Source: an uncultured Desulfatitalea sp. (lineage in GTDB: Bacteria; Desulfobacterota; Desulfobacteria; Desulfobacterales; Desulfosarcinaceae). Taken from it: 64,000 nt of DNA. Position numbers and translations under genes: made by a program. The stretch's first letter is position 1; every line of letters starts with the position of its first letter. The stretch covers positions 111,163-175,162 of the forward strand of contig CALMNL010000008.1 of NCBI GenBank assembly GCA_937868765.1. Direction: 5' to 3'. Below are positions 55,232 to 63,959 of this stretch, in pieces. A model generated the notes under the pieces. It had not been told where the DNA came from. It did no database searches and was given only the letters and a program-made list of their open reading frames with translations.

Positions 55232-55774
55232 TTGACCGATTCAAGCACTCGGAAGGCAGCAGGGCAGAGCCGACGACTCCTGCCCTGGCTGCTGGCCGGC
55301 GTTGTGGCGGCACTTATCGTCGCAACCTGCCGGTGGCCTCTTTTTGAAGTGCTGCAAATCACGCACGACCAGAACGGCCAGGTGTTGTACTGCATCCGGG
55401 TGAAATCGGGCGAAGAGTTCGTGCTGTCCTATGTTCATTCGGTCAACCGCAGACCGGTCTACGACACCTTGCGGGCGGCGGGGGATCACCTGGTGATCGT
55501 CGGCTCGCGCTTTGACAGTTTCGGCGCCGGTATGCCGGACGGCTCCGACGGGAGGCTTTTCATTGCGTCGGATGGATGGCTGGTGTACCAAGTGGAGCGG
55601 CCGGTGCCCGAGGTGGTGGTGCGGGTGGGGCGGGTGGCCGAGCACACCCTGCACATCAAGGGAACAGACCTGGCCCTGGCGCAATTGGCGTCTCCCGGCA
55701 GCCCTCTGAGGGTGTCGGCGAAACGAATTTCGATCATGAATCTCGTAAAGGACAAGTGTGCCGCGTGGCAGTAG
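55232..55774 (+). CDS. DUF1850 membrane-anchored protein of a TAXI-TRAP system
   Basis: 180 residues; start TTG at 55232, 15 bases past the binding-protein stop. One N-terminal membrane helix (LLPWLLAGVVAALIVATC), then the DUF1850 domain with EEFVLSYVHSVNRRPVYDT. The family occurs almost only between TAXI binding proteins and fused TRAP permeases, so it is taken as an accessory subunit. Its last 19 bases overlap the permease gene. Confidence 0.9.
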   Translation: MTDSSTRKAAGQSRRLLPWLLAGVVAALIVATCRWPLFEVLQITHDQNGQVLYCIRVKSGEEFVLSYVHSVNRRPVYDTLRAAGDHLVIVGSRFDSFGAGMPDGSDGRLFIASDGWLVYQVERPVPEVVVRVGRVAEHTLHIKGTDLALAQLASPGSPLRVSAKRISIMNLVKDKCAAWQ

Positions 55775-57729
55775 ACGCCGCCGACGAACCCATCTCCAAG
55801 GAAGCCCTGGAAGAGATCATGCGCAAGGTGGACAAAGAGGCCACCGCGCGCAAACTTACAGGTTGGCCGCGCTGGATTGTGTATGTCATCGGCGTGGGCT
55901 GGTCCGTCTTCCAGGTGTGGACCGCGGCCTTCGGGCTGCTGCCGGCCCAGCTGCAGCGCTCCATCGCCCTCTCGTTCGCCCTGGCGCTGGTTTTTTTGCT
56001 CTACCCTGCGCGTGTCTCCGGAGACCAACGGCTGCGCTGGCACCACTGGCTCGTGGCTGCCGGCGCGGTGTATGTGGGACTCTACCTGGCGTTCAACTAC
56101 ATGCGCATCATGGAGGCCGGCGGCGATTACACCAATATGGATTACATCATGGCCGGCTGCGGCATCATCGTGGTCCTCGAGGCCGCGCGGCGAACCGTCG
56201 GGCTGCCCATCACCGTCCTGGCCGTGGCCTTCCTGCTTTATGCCCATCTGGGAAGTTACCTGCCCGGGTTCTTCAGCCACCGGGGTTTCTCGCTCCAGCG
56301 CATCGCCTCCCACATGTACCTGACCACCGAGGGGATTCTGGGCATCCCCATGGGGGTCATGGCCTCGTTCATCTACCTCTTCGTACTCTTCGGCTCGTTC
56401 CGGGAAAAGACCGGCCTTGGGCAGCTTTTCATGGACATCGGCAACGCCGTGGCCGGTTGGGCCTCGGGCGGGCCGGCCAAGATGGCCGTGGTCACCAGCG
56501 CCCTGGAAGGAACGGTATCGGGCAGTTCGGTGGCCAACACCGTGGAGTCGGGCAGCCTGACCATTCCCATGATGAAGCGTCTGGGCTACCGCCCCGAATT
56601 CGCGGCCGCGGTGGAGGCCTCTTCCTCCACCGGCGGTCAGATCATGCCACCCATCATGGGCGCGGCGGCCTTCATCATGGCCGAGTTCCTCAACATGCCT
56701 TATCTGGATATCGCCAAGGCCGCGGCCATTCCGGCTTGTCTATTTTTCTTCGGTGTCTTCATCGAGGTGCACCTGGAGGCCAAGCGCTGCAATCTGCGCG
56801 GCCTGCGTCGGGACGAACTGCCGCCCTTCGGTCGCGTGATGCGCGAGCGCGGCCACCTGATCATCCCGCTGTTCGCCATCATCGGGTTCCTGGGCTCCGG
56901 ATTCACGCCGCTCTATGCCGCGCTCATGGGCCTGGTCACTTGCGTGGGGGTCGGGGCCGTGCGCAAGGCTACCCGCATGACCCTGCGTGAGATCCTGGAT
57001 GCCTTTGAACTGGGGGCACGCAATGCCGTGGGGGTCACCCTGGCCTGCGCCTGCGCCGGCATCATCATCGGCGTGGTGACCCTGACCGGCCTGGGGCTCA
57101 AAATGGGCAACGGCCTGGTAGCCATGGCCGGCGGCAATCTCTTGCTGACGCTGATTCTGACCATGATCACGTCGCTGGTCCTGGGCATGGGGGCCCCCAC
57201 CACGGCCAACTACATCATCACGGCCACCATCGCCGCGCCGGCCCTGATTCAGCTCAAGGTGCATCCTCTGGCGGCGCACATGTTCGTTTTCTACTTCGGC
57301 ATCGTGGCCGACATCACACCGCCGGTGGCCCTGGCCGCCTATGCCGGGTCGGGTATCGCCCGATCCGATCCATTGGCCACCGCCATCAACTCCACCAAGC
57401 TTTCCATCGGCGCTTTTCTCGTGCCTTACATTTTCGTATTCAACCCGGCCATGTTGTGGGTCAACACCACCACCGCCGGTTTGATCCAGACGCTGATCAC
57501 CTCCTGTTGCGGCATGACCGGCGTAGGCGCCAGCATGATCGGTTATCTTTTAGGCCCCATGAGCTGGCTGGAACGGTTCATCTTCTTCGGTGGCGGCATA
57601 CTGCTGATCGATCCGGGGACCTACACCGATCTGGTCGGGATGGCTGTTTTGGGAGTTGGGGTCGCGATCCAGATCTACAAGAAACGGCGCATCGCCGAAG
57701 AAATCAACCTGAAATCTGAAGTTCACTGA
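55756..57729 (+). CDS. fused TRAP transporter permease (DctQM type)
   Basis: 657 residues from the GTG at 55756 (GTG 55765 possible). Fuses the small four-helix and large twelve-helix permease subunits, as usual with TAXI proteins. The large-subunit signatures ASGGPAKMAVVTSALEGTVS, MMKRLGYRPEFAAAVEASSS and SLVLGMGAPTTANYII are intact. It imports its substrate with Na+ or H+. The 4-hydroxybutyryl-CoA dehydratase gene starts 14 bases later, linking uptake with that pathway. Confidence 0.95.
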   Translation: MCRVAVDAADEPISKEALEEIMRKVDKEATARKLTGWPRWIVYVIGVGWSVFQVWTAAFGLLPAQLQRSIALSFALALVFLLYPARVSGDQRLRWHHWLVAAGAVYVGLYLAFNYMRIMEAGGDYTNMDYIMAGCGIIVVLEAARRTVGLPITVLAVAFLLYAHLGSYLPGFFSHRGFSLQRIASHMYLTTEGILGIPMGVMASFIYLFVLFGSFREKTGLGQLFMDIGNAVAGWASGGPAKMAVVTSALEGTVSGSSVANTVESGSLTIPMMKRLGYRPEFAAAVEASSSTGGQIMPPIMGAAAFIMAEFLNMPYLDIAKAAAIPACLFFFGVFIEVHLEAKRCNLRGLRRDELPPFGRVMRERGHLIIPLFAIIGFLGSGFTPLYAALMGLVTCVGVGAVRKATRMTLREILDAFELGARNAVGVTLACACAGIIIGVVTLTGLGLKMGNGLVAMAGGNLLLTLILTMITSLVLGMGAPTTANYIITATIAAPALIQLKVHPLAAHMFVFYFGIVADITPPVALAAYAGSGIARSDPLATAINSTKLSIGAFLVPYIFVFNPAMLWVNTTTAGLIQTLITSCCGMTGVGASMIGYLLGPMSWLERFIFFGGGILLIDPGTYTDLVGMAVLGVGVAIQIYKKRRIAEEINLKSEVH

Positions 57730-57743
57730 CAGGAGGCCTCCTC

Positions 57744-59204
57744 ATGAAACTAAAAAATGGTGCCGAGTACATCGAAAGCTTACGCAAGGTTCATCCGCGG
57801 ATCTACTACAAGGGCAAGCGCATCGAGGATGTGACCCGCCATCCGGCCACGGCACCCCATGTGCGCGCGGCGGCCATGACTTACGCGCTGGCCAATCAGG
57901 CGAAATACAAGGACCTGGCCACGGCTACTTCCCATCTCACCGGCCACACCATCAGCCGCTTTACCCACATACACCAGAATATCGAAGATCTGATCAAGAA
58001 GATCAAGCTGCTGCGGGTGCTGGGCCAGAAGACCGGCACCTGTTTCCAGCGCTGCGTGGGATTCGACGGCATCAACGCCGCCTATTCGGTGACCTACGAG
58101 ATCGATCAGAAGTACAAGACTGATTATCATGAGCGCTTTAAACGCTGGTTGATCGGCATTCAGGACGAAAACAAGATGGTGGTGGGTGCCATGACCGATC
58201 CCAAGGGCGATCGTTCCAAGACGCCGGCCCAGCAGAGCGATCCCGACCAGTTTGTGCACGTGGTCGAGCGGCGGCCGGACGGTGTCGTGATCCGGGGCGC
58301 CAAGCTGCACATGACCGGCTCAGTCAATTCCCACGAGATCCTGGTGATGCCCACCACGGCCCTGGACGCCCAGTCCAAGGCCTATGCCATCGTCTGCGCC
58401 ATCCCCATCGATGCCCCCGGCATCACCCTGATTTTCGGGCGCCAGGCCGGCGACGACCGCCGCGACCAGTTGGAGCGCATCGATGTGGGCAAGCCGCGCT
58501 TCGGCGCCGTGGGCGGCGAGGCCGTGATCGCCTTCGAGGATGTCTTCGTGCCCAACGAGAAGATCTTCATGGATGGCGAGACCGAGTTTGCAGGCCTGCT
58601 GGTCTACCGCTTCGCGGCCCATCATCGCGCCAACTACGGCGCCTGCAAGACCGGCCTGATGGACGTGCTCACCGGTGCGGTGAGCTATCTCTCCCAGATC
58701 CAGGGTGCGTCCCAGGGCTCCCACGTCAAAGACAAGGTCACCGAGATGATCCACCTGAGCGAGACGCTGTACAGCTCTTCCATCGCCTGTTCGGCCGAAG
58801 GCAAACCGACCCCCTCGGGCGCCTACCTGGTGGACACCATGCTGGCCAACGTGTGCAAGCACAACGTGACGCGCTTTCACTTCGAAGTGGCCCGTCTGGC
58901 CGTCGACATCGCCGGCGGCTTCATCGCCACGTTGCCCAGTGAGTACGACCTTGAGAGTGAAGAGGTAGGCCATCTGGTGCAGAAGTACTTTTCGGGCGTC
59001 GCCGATATTCCCGTCAAGGAGCGCATCAAAATCGGCCGGCTCATCGAGGCCATGACCGGCGGCACGGCCATGGTGGAGTCCATGCACGGCGCCGGTTCGC
59101 CCCAGGCCCAGCGCATCATGATCTTGCGTGAAGGCCGGCTGGACGAGAAGATCAAGCTGGCCAAGGCGCTGGCCGGCATCCCCGGCAAGAAGCGCAAGAA
59201 ATAA
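57744..59204 (+). CDS. abfD: 4-hydroxybutyryl-CoA dehydratase / vinylacetyl-CoA isomerase
   Basis: 486 residues; AGGAGG eight bases before the ATG. A member of the radical flavin/[4Fe-4S] AbfD family. The four cluster ligands are kept: Cys100 and Cys104 (GTCFQRCVG), His294 and Cys301 (AHHRANYGACKTG), one or two positions off the Clostridium aminobutyricum enzyme. It converts 4-hydroxybutyryl-CoA to crotonyl-CoA and isomerises vinylacetyl-CoA; the enzyme is oxygen sensitive and used by strict anaerobes and some autotrophs. Placed directly after a TRAP importer. Confidence 0.94.
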   Translation: MKLKNGAEYIESLRKVHPRIYYKGKRIEDVTRHPATAPHVRAAAMTYALANQAKYKDLATATSHLTGHTISRFTHIHQNIEDLIKKIKLLRVLGQKTGTCFQRCVGFDGINAAYSVTYEIDQKYKTDYHERFKRWLIGIQDENKMVVGAMTDPKGDRSKTPAQQSDPDQFVHVVERRPDGVVIRGAKLHMTGSVNSHEILVMPTTALDAQSKAYAIVCAIPIDAPGITLIFGRQAGDDRRDQLERIDVGKPRFGAVGGEAVIAFEDVFVPNEKIFMDGETEFAGLLVYRFAAHHRANYGACKTGLMDVLTGAVSYLSQIQGASQGSHVKDKVTEMIHLSETLYSSSIACSAEGKPTPSGAYLVDTMLANVCKHNVTRFHFEVARLAVDIAGGFIATLPSEYDLESEEVGHLVQKYFSGVADIPVKERIKIGRLIEAMTGGTAMVESMHGAGSPQAQRIMILREGRLDEKIKLAKALAGIPGKKRKK

Positions 59205-59216
59205 AGAAGAAGGGTA

Positions 59217-59621
59217 TTAGCTCGCCGGCATATGGGTGCTGGTGATCTCCGCCAGCAGCTTGCCCTGATTACCGAGGATGCGGGTGCGGATCACGCTGAC
59301 CCGGCGGCCCTGGCGCACGAAGGCGGCATCGGCCGTGATGTCGCCTTCCTTCTGGTTGCCGAACAGAGAGGTGTGCAGATCGATGGCCAGGGGAAAGTTC
59401 TTGCCGCGTGCGTCGGCCGGGAGGGATTCCAATACCAGCACCGAGGCCGTGACATCGGCCAGCCAGACAAAAGCGCCCGCCTGCACAACGCCGAAAGGGT
59501 TCAGCAGGCCAGGCTGGATCGGCATGCGGCTGACCACTCGTTCAGGGCCGCGCGTTTCGATGAAGAACTCCAGCGCACCGCTGCGGCGGGAAGATTGGAT
59601 GTGTTCCTGAAGGGGCGTCAT
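59217..59621 (-). CDS. PaaI-family hotdog thioesterase
   Basis: 134 residues; AAGGAG before the ATG. Single hotdog fold with the helix motif NPFGVVQAGAFVWLADVTAS and a C-terminal beta sheet (VRQGRRVSVIRTRILGNQGK). Family members cleave acyl- or aryl-CoA thioesters, often in phenylacetate or similar pathways. Here it converges on abfD (12 bases between stops) and lies downstream of the CoA-transferase on the same strand, so it may release CoA from dead-end intermediates of that pathway. Confidence 0.88.
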   Translation of the reverse strand: MTPLQEHIQSSRRSGALEFFIETRGPERVVSRMPIQPGLLNPFGVVQAGAFVWLADVTASVLVLESLPADARGKNFPLAIDLHTSLFGNQKEGDITADAAFVRQGRRVSVIRTRILGNQGKLLAEITSTHMPAS

Positions 59622-59685
59622 TTATTTCTCCTTGACCACTCAGATGGCTGCCTGACTTCTGGTTCGATATAGTACTTCGAACATA

Positions 59686-61464
59686 TTACTTGCCGATATA
59701 ATACCCCCGCGGATCGAAGAGCCGCAGCAGCGTCAAGTCTTCCTTGCGACCGATGGACAGTCGCTTCAAGGCAGGCGCCGTCTCCAGCTGCCAGCCGACA
59801 TTCTCTTTGATCCTATCCATGCACTGGGCCTCGGTCTCGTCCGGATCGGCGGGCAGGTAGGCGGTCAGGGTGAAGGTGTCGCGCCCTTCCAGCTTCTCGA
59901 AAAGGCCCACATCGGTGACCAGGGTGCGCACCCGGCGACCGGGATAGGTGATGTAGGGCACCTTTTCCACCAGACGGTGGCGGCCGGCATTCATCACCAC
60001 CAGCGACTCCTGGTTGGTGGAGGCGATGTCGTTGGCGCCGCCCGAGCCCACCAGGTAGATCTTGTCCGAGATTTTGGTGGAATTGGCATTGCCGTATGGG
60101 TCGATCATGCCGGCCCCCAGCACCCCCAGGCAGCGGTTGGTGGCGCCGCCCACGTTGTAGCCCAGGGCGGTTTCGATATTGGCGAGCATTTTACAGGCAT
60201 GCATGTTATGGAAGCTGAACACCGCCGGGTCGGAAGTGCGGGGCAGATACCCGTACATGCCGATCTCGGCGATCAGGTCCACTTCATGGGATGTTCCTTT
60301 GAGCGAGTAGGCCGCCAGCCAGGCGGCCAGGTTGGAGAGGCCGATGCCGGCCAGCATGTTTTTATACCCCTTTTGCTGGCAGCGTTCGGCGATGATGCGG
60401 CCGGCAGCCAATACCAGGCGCTCGATGGCGTTGGGCGCCTTGCTGAAATCCAACCGCGCCGACTCGGCGATGGTCTCCGGCAGCCAGGCATCCACCGCGG
60501 CCTTGCCCTTGAGGTAGAGCAGCCGCTCGTTGCCGAGGCGTTCCAGGTAGTCTTCGTGATCCCGAACCGATAGAATCCATTCCTGGACGAAGCGTTCGAA
60601 GGCGGACTCGTCTTTGGTGGCTTCGTTGACCATGGTCATGAAGTCGTAGTCCGGGAAATAGGCATGGGGTCCGAACTCGGGCAGGCCGTGCTGCATCACG
60701 CCCAGGGGGTGGGCGCCGAAGGGCGCCTCGACCACGGCCAGCACCGAATAGGCCGGGATGCGCACCAGGTGGGCGTGCTGGCGGATGAATTCAGTGGGCA
60801 CGATCTTGTCCACGCTGACGATGACCCCTTTGGCCGCGGCCCAGGCGCCGAAGGCATCGCCGGCCAAAGGATAGGTCAATATGGTGTTGCCGCTGGTATC
60901 GGCCACGGCACCATGCACCATGGTGACGTCCGGCTGGAAGGCTTTGAGCAGGCCGATCTGGCCCTGGCCGCCGAAGGGATTGTCGATGACCTTGAAGGCC
61001 GCTTTGTTCTCCTCGGCCATGCTGCTGCCGATCAGCGAATGGGTGGGGATGAAGTCCCAGCCGAACGCCGCGGCCATGAGCCGCTGGGGGATGGTGCGCA
61101 TGGTCCAGCTTTCCAGATGGATGTCGCCCGTGGCGACGGCGTTTTGAACCACGGGACATGGTCGCGGACTCGGGTAGTTGATGCCGGCAAAACTGGTGAG
61201 CACCCGGGTGGCGATGCGGTTCTTGATCAAGGCGACCAGGTGCAGGTTCAGCGAGGGGGCGATGATGGTGAACTCCGGCTGCCGTTGCCAGAAGGCACGC
61301 ACCAGTTCGTACACCAGGGCACCCACGCCGGCTGTGAAATGCAGGGCCATGCCGGGTTTTACATGGCGCGCGATGGCCTCCTTGAGTGAGCAGCGCTTGT
61401 CTTCGCCCTCGGTCACCGGCAGGGCCATCTTCTCTTCGATCAGCTTGCGAATCGACGGTTCCAT
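59686..61464 (-). CDS. fused class I CoA-transferase (alpha plus beta halves)
   Basis: 592 residues. The two halves of a class I acyl-CoA:carboxylate CoA-transferase are fused: the alpha-like half has LHFTAGVGALVYELVR and VADTSGNTILTYPLAGD, the beta-like half LIAEIGMYGYLPR (likely carrying the catalytic Glu) and VGSGGANDIASTNQES. Closest in style to glutaconate/3-oxoacid CoA-transferases. Reaction and donor cannot be read directly; beside abfD a 4-hydroxybutyrate CoA-transferase is an attractive guess. The CoA-transferase and thioesterase form a short leftward unit facing the dehydratase. Confidence 0.88.
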   Translation of the reverse strand: MEPSIRKLIEEKMALPVTEGEDKRCSLKEAIARHVKPGMALHFTAGVGALVYELVRAFWQRQPEFTIIAPSLNLHLVALIKNRIATRVLTSFAGINYPSPRPCPVVQNAVATGDIHLESWTMRTIPQRLMAAAFGWDFIPTHSLIGSSMAEENKAAFKVIDNPFGGQGQIGLLKAFQPDVTMVHGAVADTSGNTILTYPLAGDAFGAWAAAKGVIVSVDKIVPTEFIRQHAHLVRIPAYSVLAVVEAPFGAHPLGVMQHGLPEFGPHAYFPDYDFMTMVNEATKDESAFERFVQEWILSVRDHEDYLERLGNERLLYLKGKAAVDAWLPETIAESARLDFSKAPNAIERLVLAAGRIIAERCQQKGYKNMLAGIGLSNLAAWLAAYSLKGTSHEVDLIAEIGMYGYLPRTSDPAVFSFHNMHACKMLANIETALGYNVGGATNRCLGVLGAGMIDPYGNANSTKISDKIYLVGSGGANDIASTNQESLVVMNAGRHRLVEKVPYITYPGRRVRTLVTDVGLFEKLEGRDTFTLTAYLPADPDETEAQCMDRIKENVGWQLETAPALKRLSIGRKEDLTLLRLFDPRGYYIGK

Positions 61465-61853
61465 CCATCACTCCGTGTCAATGGGTTCTGTATTTTTAGC
61501 TTTTCCGGGCCAATTTTGCTGCATTGGGAATCGAGGGCGTCAAGTGCGGCTTCGGGCATGGGTTTGCACTCTCTTGATGGGTTTGCACTCTCTTGAATGA
61601 TCTCGACGCTTGCGGCTTGAAACCTGCTCCTTCAATATGTGAAGGTCAGGCAGGCGTGTCCGCTGCCGAATGGAATCAAGAGTATGGCAGAAGGTCTGGG
61701 GCGTGTCAACGCGCAAACCGGAATTTCATTCGGCATAATCGAACGGTGTTGCAATTTTTTGTTTACAGCGACCTGGGGAAGCTGATAGGGTGTGCTCGCC
61801 ATCAGATCGAAAGCAAATCATTTGCGTCCAGGACGGGCAGCCGGAGTGCATCG
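61465..61853. other. divergent intergenic region with a 19-bp tandem repeat
   Basis: About 390 bases between the CoA-transferase and the amidohydrolase, which are transcribed away from each other. It holds two perfect tandem copies of a 19-base unit (61558-61595). A plus-strand open frame from 61593 continues into the amidohydrolase but has no family similarity before residue 88. Confidence 0.5.
61558..61595. repeat. 19-bp perfect tandem repeat, two copies
   Basis: ATGGGTTTGCACTCTCTTG occurs twice head to tail with no spacer. It could be a replication slip or a pair of regulator half-sites in this divergent control region. Confidence 0.75.
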
Positions 61854-63638
61854 ATGATCCAGCCGTTCCAGATCTCAGCTTTGAACGCCCGGGATTTCCA
61901 TGCCATGAGCCAGATCGCCCTGGGCCACCGGCCCGGGACGCTGGCTGTCACGCATGCACGGCTGCTCAACGTCTATACCGGAGAACTGCTCGAAGACCAG
62001 AGCATCATCACCCACGGCCATTGGGTTGCCTACACCGGCACGCTGCGGCCGGAAATGCTCGGCCCGGCCACCGAAATCATCGATGTCGCCGGCAAAGTGG
62101 TCATCCCCGGGCTGATCGACGGCCACAACCACCTGGCCAGTTTTGGCGGTATCGCCGAGTTCGTGCGCTTTGCCGCGGTCAGCGGCACCACCCTGGTGGT
62201 GACCGAGTCCCTGGAGCCCTATGCCGTGGCCGGGTATGACGGGGTGGTGGATTTTCTGGAGGCCCTGGCCGACCAGCCCATCAAGATGGCGGCCACGGCG
62301 CCGGCCATGATTTCCATCAGCCCGCGGCTGCTGGGGGTCGACGGCGAGGACCTGGCGCACCTGCTGGCCCGCGAAGAGGTCCTGGGCCTGGGCGAATCCT
62401 ATTGGCAGGGGGTGCTGCAGACGCCCTGGCGAATACTGCCGGCCATGCGCGCGACCTTGGCCGCGGGCAAGACCATCGAAGGCCATTCCGCCGGCGCCCG
62501 CGACGGCAAGCTGGCCGCTTATACCGCCCTGGGGGTCACGTCGTGCCACGAGCCCATCACCGCCGACGAGGCGCTGGCCCGCCTGCGGTTGGGCATGCAT
62601 GTCATGGTCCGGGAGGGCAATGTGCGCCGCGATCTGGCGGCCATCGCCGCCATCCGGGGGGCCGGCGTGGACCTGCGGCGTCTCACGGTGGTCTCCGACG
62701 GGGTGGATCCCCGCACCCTGGTGACCGACGGCTACATGGACCGTGTGGTGCAGAAGGCCATCGACTATGGCTTTGGGCCGGTGACGGCCATCCAGATGGC
62801 CACGCTCAATGTGGCCGAGCATTTTGGCATCGATCACCTGGTGGGTGGCATTGCGCCGGGGCGCTTTGCAGATCTGGTGGTCATCCCGGAGATCGAACGC
62901 ATCCAGCCCGAGCTGGTGGTGAGCAACGGGCGGGTCATCGCCCGCGACGGCAACCTGACCGTACCGGCCCGTTCGCATGCCTTCAAGGCCCAAAGCCGCC
63001 GATCCATCGGCTTGACCGAACCGGTGGGCGCCGAAGATTTCGTCATCCGCGCGCCGGGCAGCGGCGAGACGGCGCCGGCGGCGGTGATCCAGATGGTCAC
63101 CGATCTGGTCACCCGCGAAGAAGTGGTGGCCCTGCCGGTGCGCAACGGGTGCATCGAAGCCATGCCGGAACAGGATCTGCTCAAGGTGTCGGCCGTGGAT
63201 CGACGCCTGACCCCCGGTCGGTGTTTCACCGGGCTGATCCGGGGTTTTGGTTTACGCGCGGGCGCCATGGCCAGCAGCGCGGCCTGGGATACGGCCAATC
63301 TCATCGTGGTGGGGGCCGCCGACGAGGATATGGCCCTGTGCATCAACCGCATCCGGGAAATGCAGGGCGGTCTGGTGGTGGCCCGGGCCGGCGCCATCCT
63401 GGCCGAACTGTCGCTGCCGGTGCTGGGGCTGATGGCCGATCTGCCCATGGAAGCGGTGGCCGGGCAGCTCCAGCGCATCGATAGGGCCGCCCGGGAGCTC
63501 GGGACCCGGCTTGCCGATCCCATCCTGACCCTGGCCACCTTGACCAGCGCCGCCATTCCCTACTGCCGCATATGCGAAGAAGGGCTGGTGGAGCTGAAAC
63601 AGGGCACGCTCAAAGGGGTCATTCGCAGTGCAAGGTAA
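61854..63638 (+). CDS. adenine deaminase-like amidohydrolase
   Basis: 594 residues from the ATG at 61854 (GGAG nine bases upstream). The two-part adenine-deaminase architecture is present: TIM barrel with DGHNHL (Asp89, His91, His93), Glu181 (GLGESYW), His211 (EGHSAG), His232 (SCHEP) and Asp282 (VSDGVDP), then the C-terminal Ade domain (GFGLRAGAMASS). The C-terminal motif that reads HDSHN in typical enzymes is WDTAN here (Asp479), and TDD is SDG. Metal ligands look preserved, so it is probably an active amidohydrolase, but adenine as substrate is uncertain. No purine genes are nearby. Confidence 0.85.
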   Translation: MIQPFQISALNARDFHAMSQIALGHRPGTLAVTHARLLNVYTGELLEDQSIITHGHWVAYTGTLRPEMLGPATEIIDVAGKVVIPGLIDGHNHLASFGGIAEFVRFAAVSGTTLVVTESLEPYAVAGYDGVVDFLEALADQPIKMAATAPAMISISPRLLGVDGEDLAHLLAREEVLGLGESYWQGVLQTPWRILPAMRATLAAGKTIEGHSAGARDGKLAAYTALGVTSCHEPITADEALARLRLGMHVMVREGNVRRDLAAIAAIRGAGVDLRRLTVVSDGVDPRTLVTDGYMDRVVQKAIDYGFGPVTAIQMATLNVAEHFGIDHLVGGIAPGRFADLVVIPEIERIQPELVVSNGRVIARDGNLTVPARSHAFKAQSRRSIGLTEPVGAEDFVIRAPGSGETAPAAVIQMVTDLVTREEVVALPVRNGCIEAMPEQDLLKVSAVDRRLTPGRCFTGLIRGFGLRAGAMASSAAWDTANLIVVGAADEDMALCINRIREMQGGLVVARAGAILAELSLPVLGLMADLPMEAVAGQLQRIDRAARELGTRLADPILTLATLTSAAIPYCRICEEGLVELKQGTLKGVIRSAR

Positions 63639-63959
63639 ACATTTGCATCTGGAATGGAGTCTACGGCAACAGGTGAATCGGCGTCAGAATTTGAACTTGA
63701 AAACAATCGGCTTGTGTGCTTTCTTGTTACTTGCCGTTGGATTGGATCAGGATTCATCAGCTGAGGGGGTGGTGAACATGGCAGGGTACACGTGTCCAGA
63801 ATTCATCACCCGTTCGCACGCCGGTTCACATCCCGTACCCCCGTTCATTTTTCTTCAAACCCGTCGTTTTCCGAAATTCCGGAAACCCATGAGAATACCC
63901 GATGGGCAGCCCACTCGGGTGCTCCCATAAAACAACCCACAAGACAGGAGGGGACGCAC
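63639..63959. other. intergenic region before the last gene
   Basis: About 320 bases with no supported gene, hairpin or clear promoter. An open frame spanning it has no ribosome binding site. Confidence 0.4.

Noticed and set aside
61593..61853. N-terminal extension of the adenine deaminase-like protein
   Set aside because: The frame is open, but the upstream 87 codons have no family similarity and the ATG at 61854 has a proper ribosome binding site.
63639..63930. Open frame of ~100 codons before the last gene
   Set aside because: No ribosome binding site, no similarity, and mixed composition.
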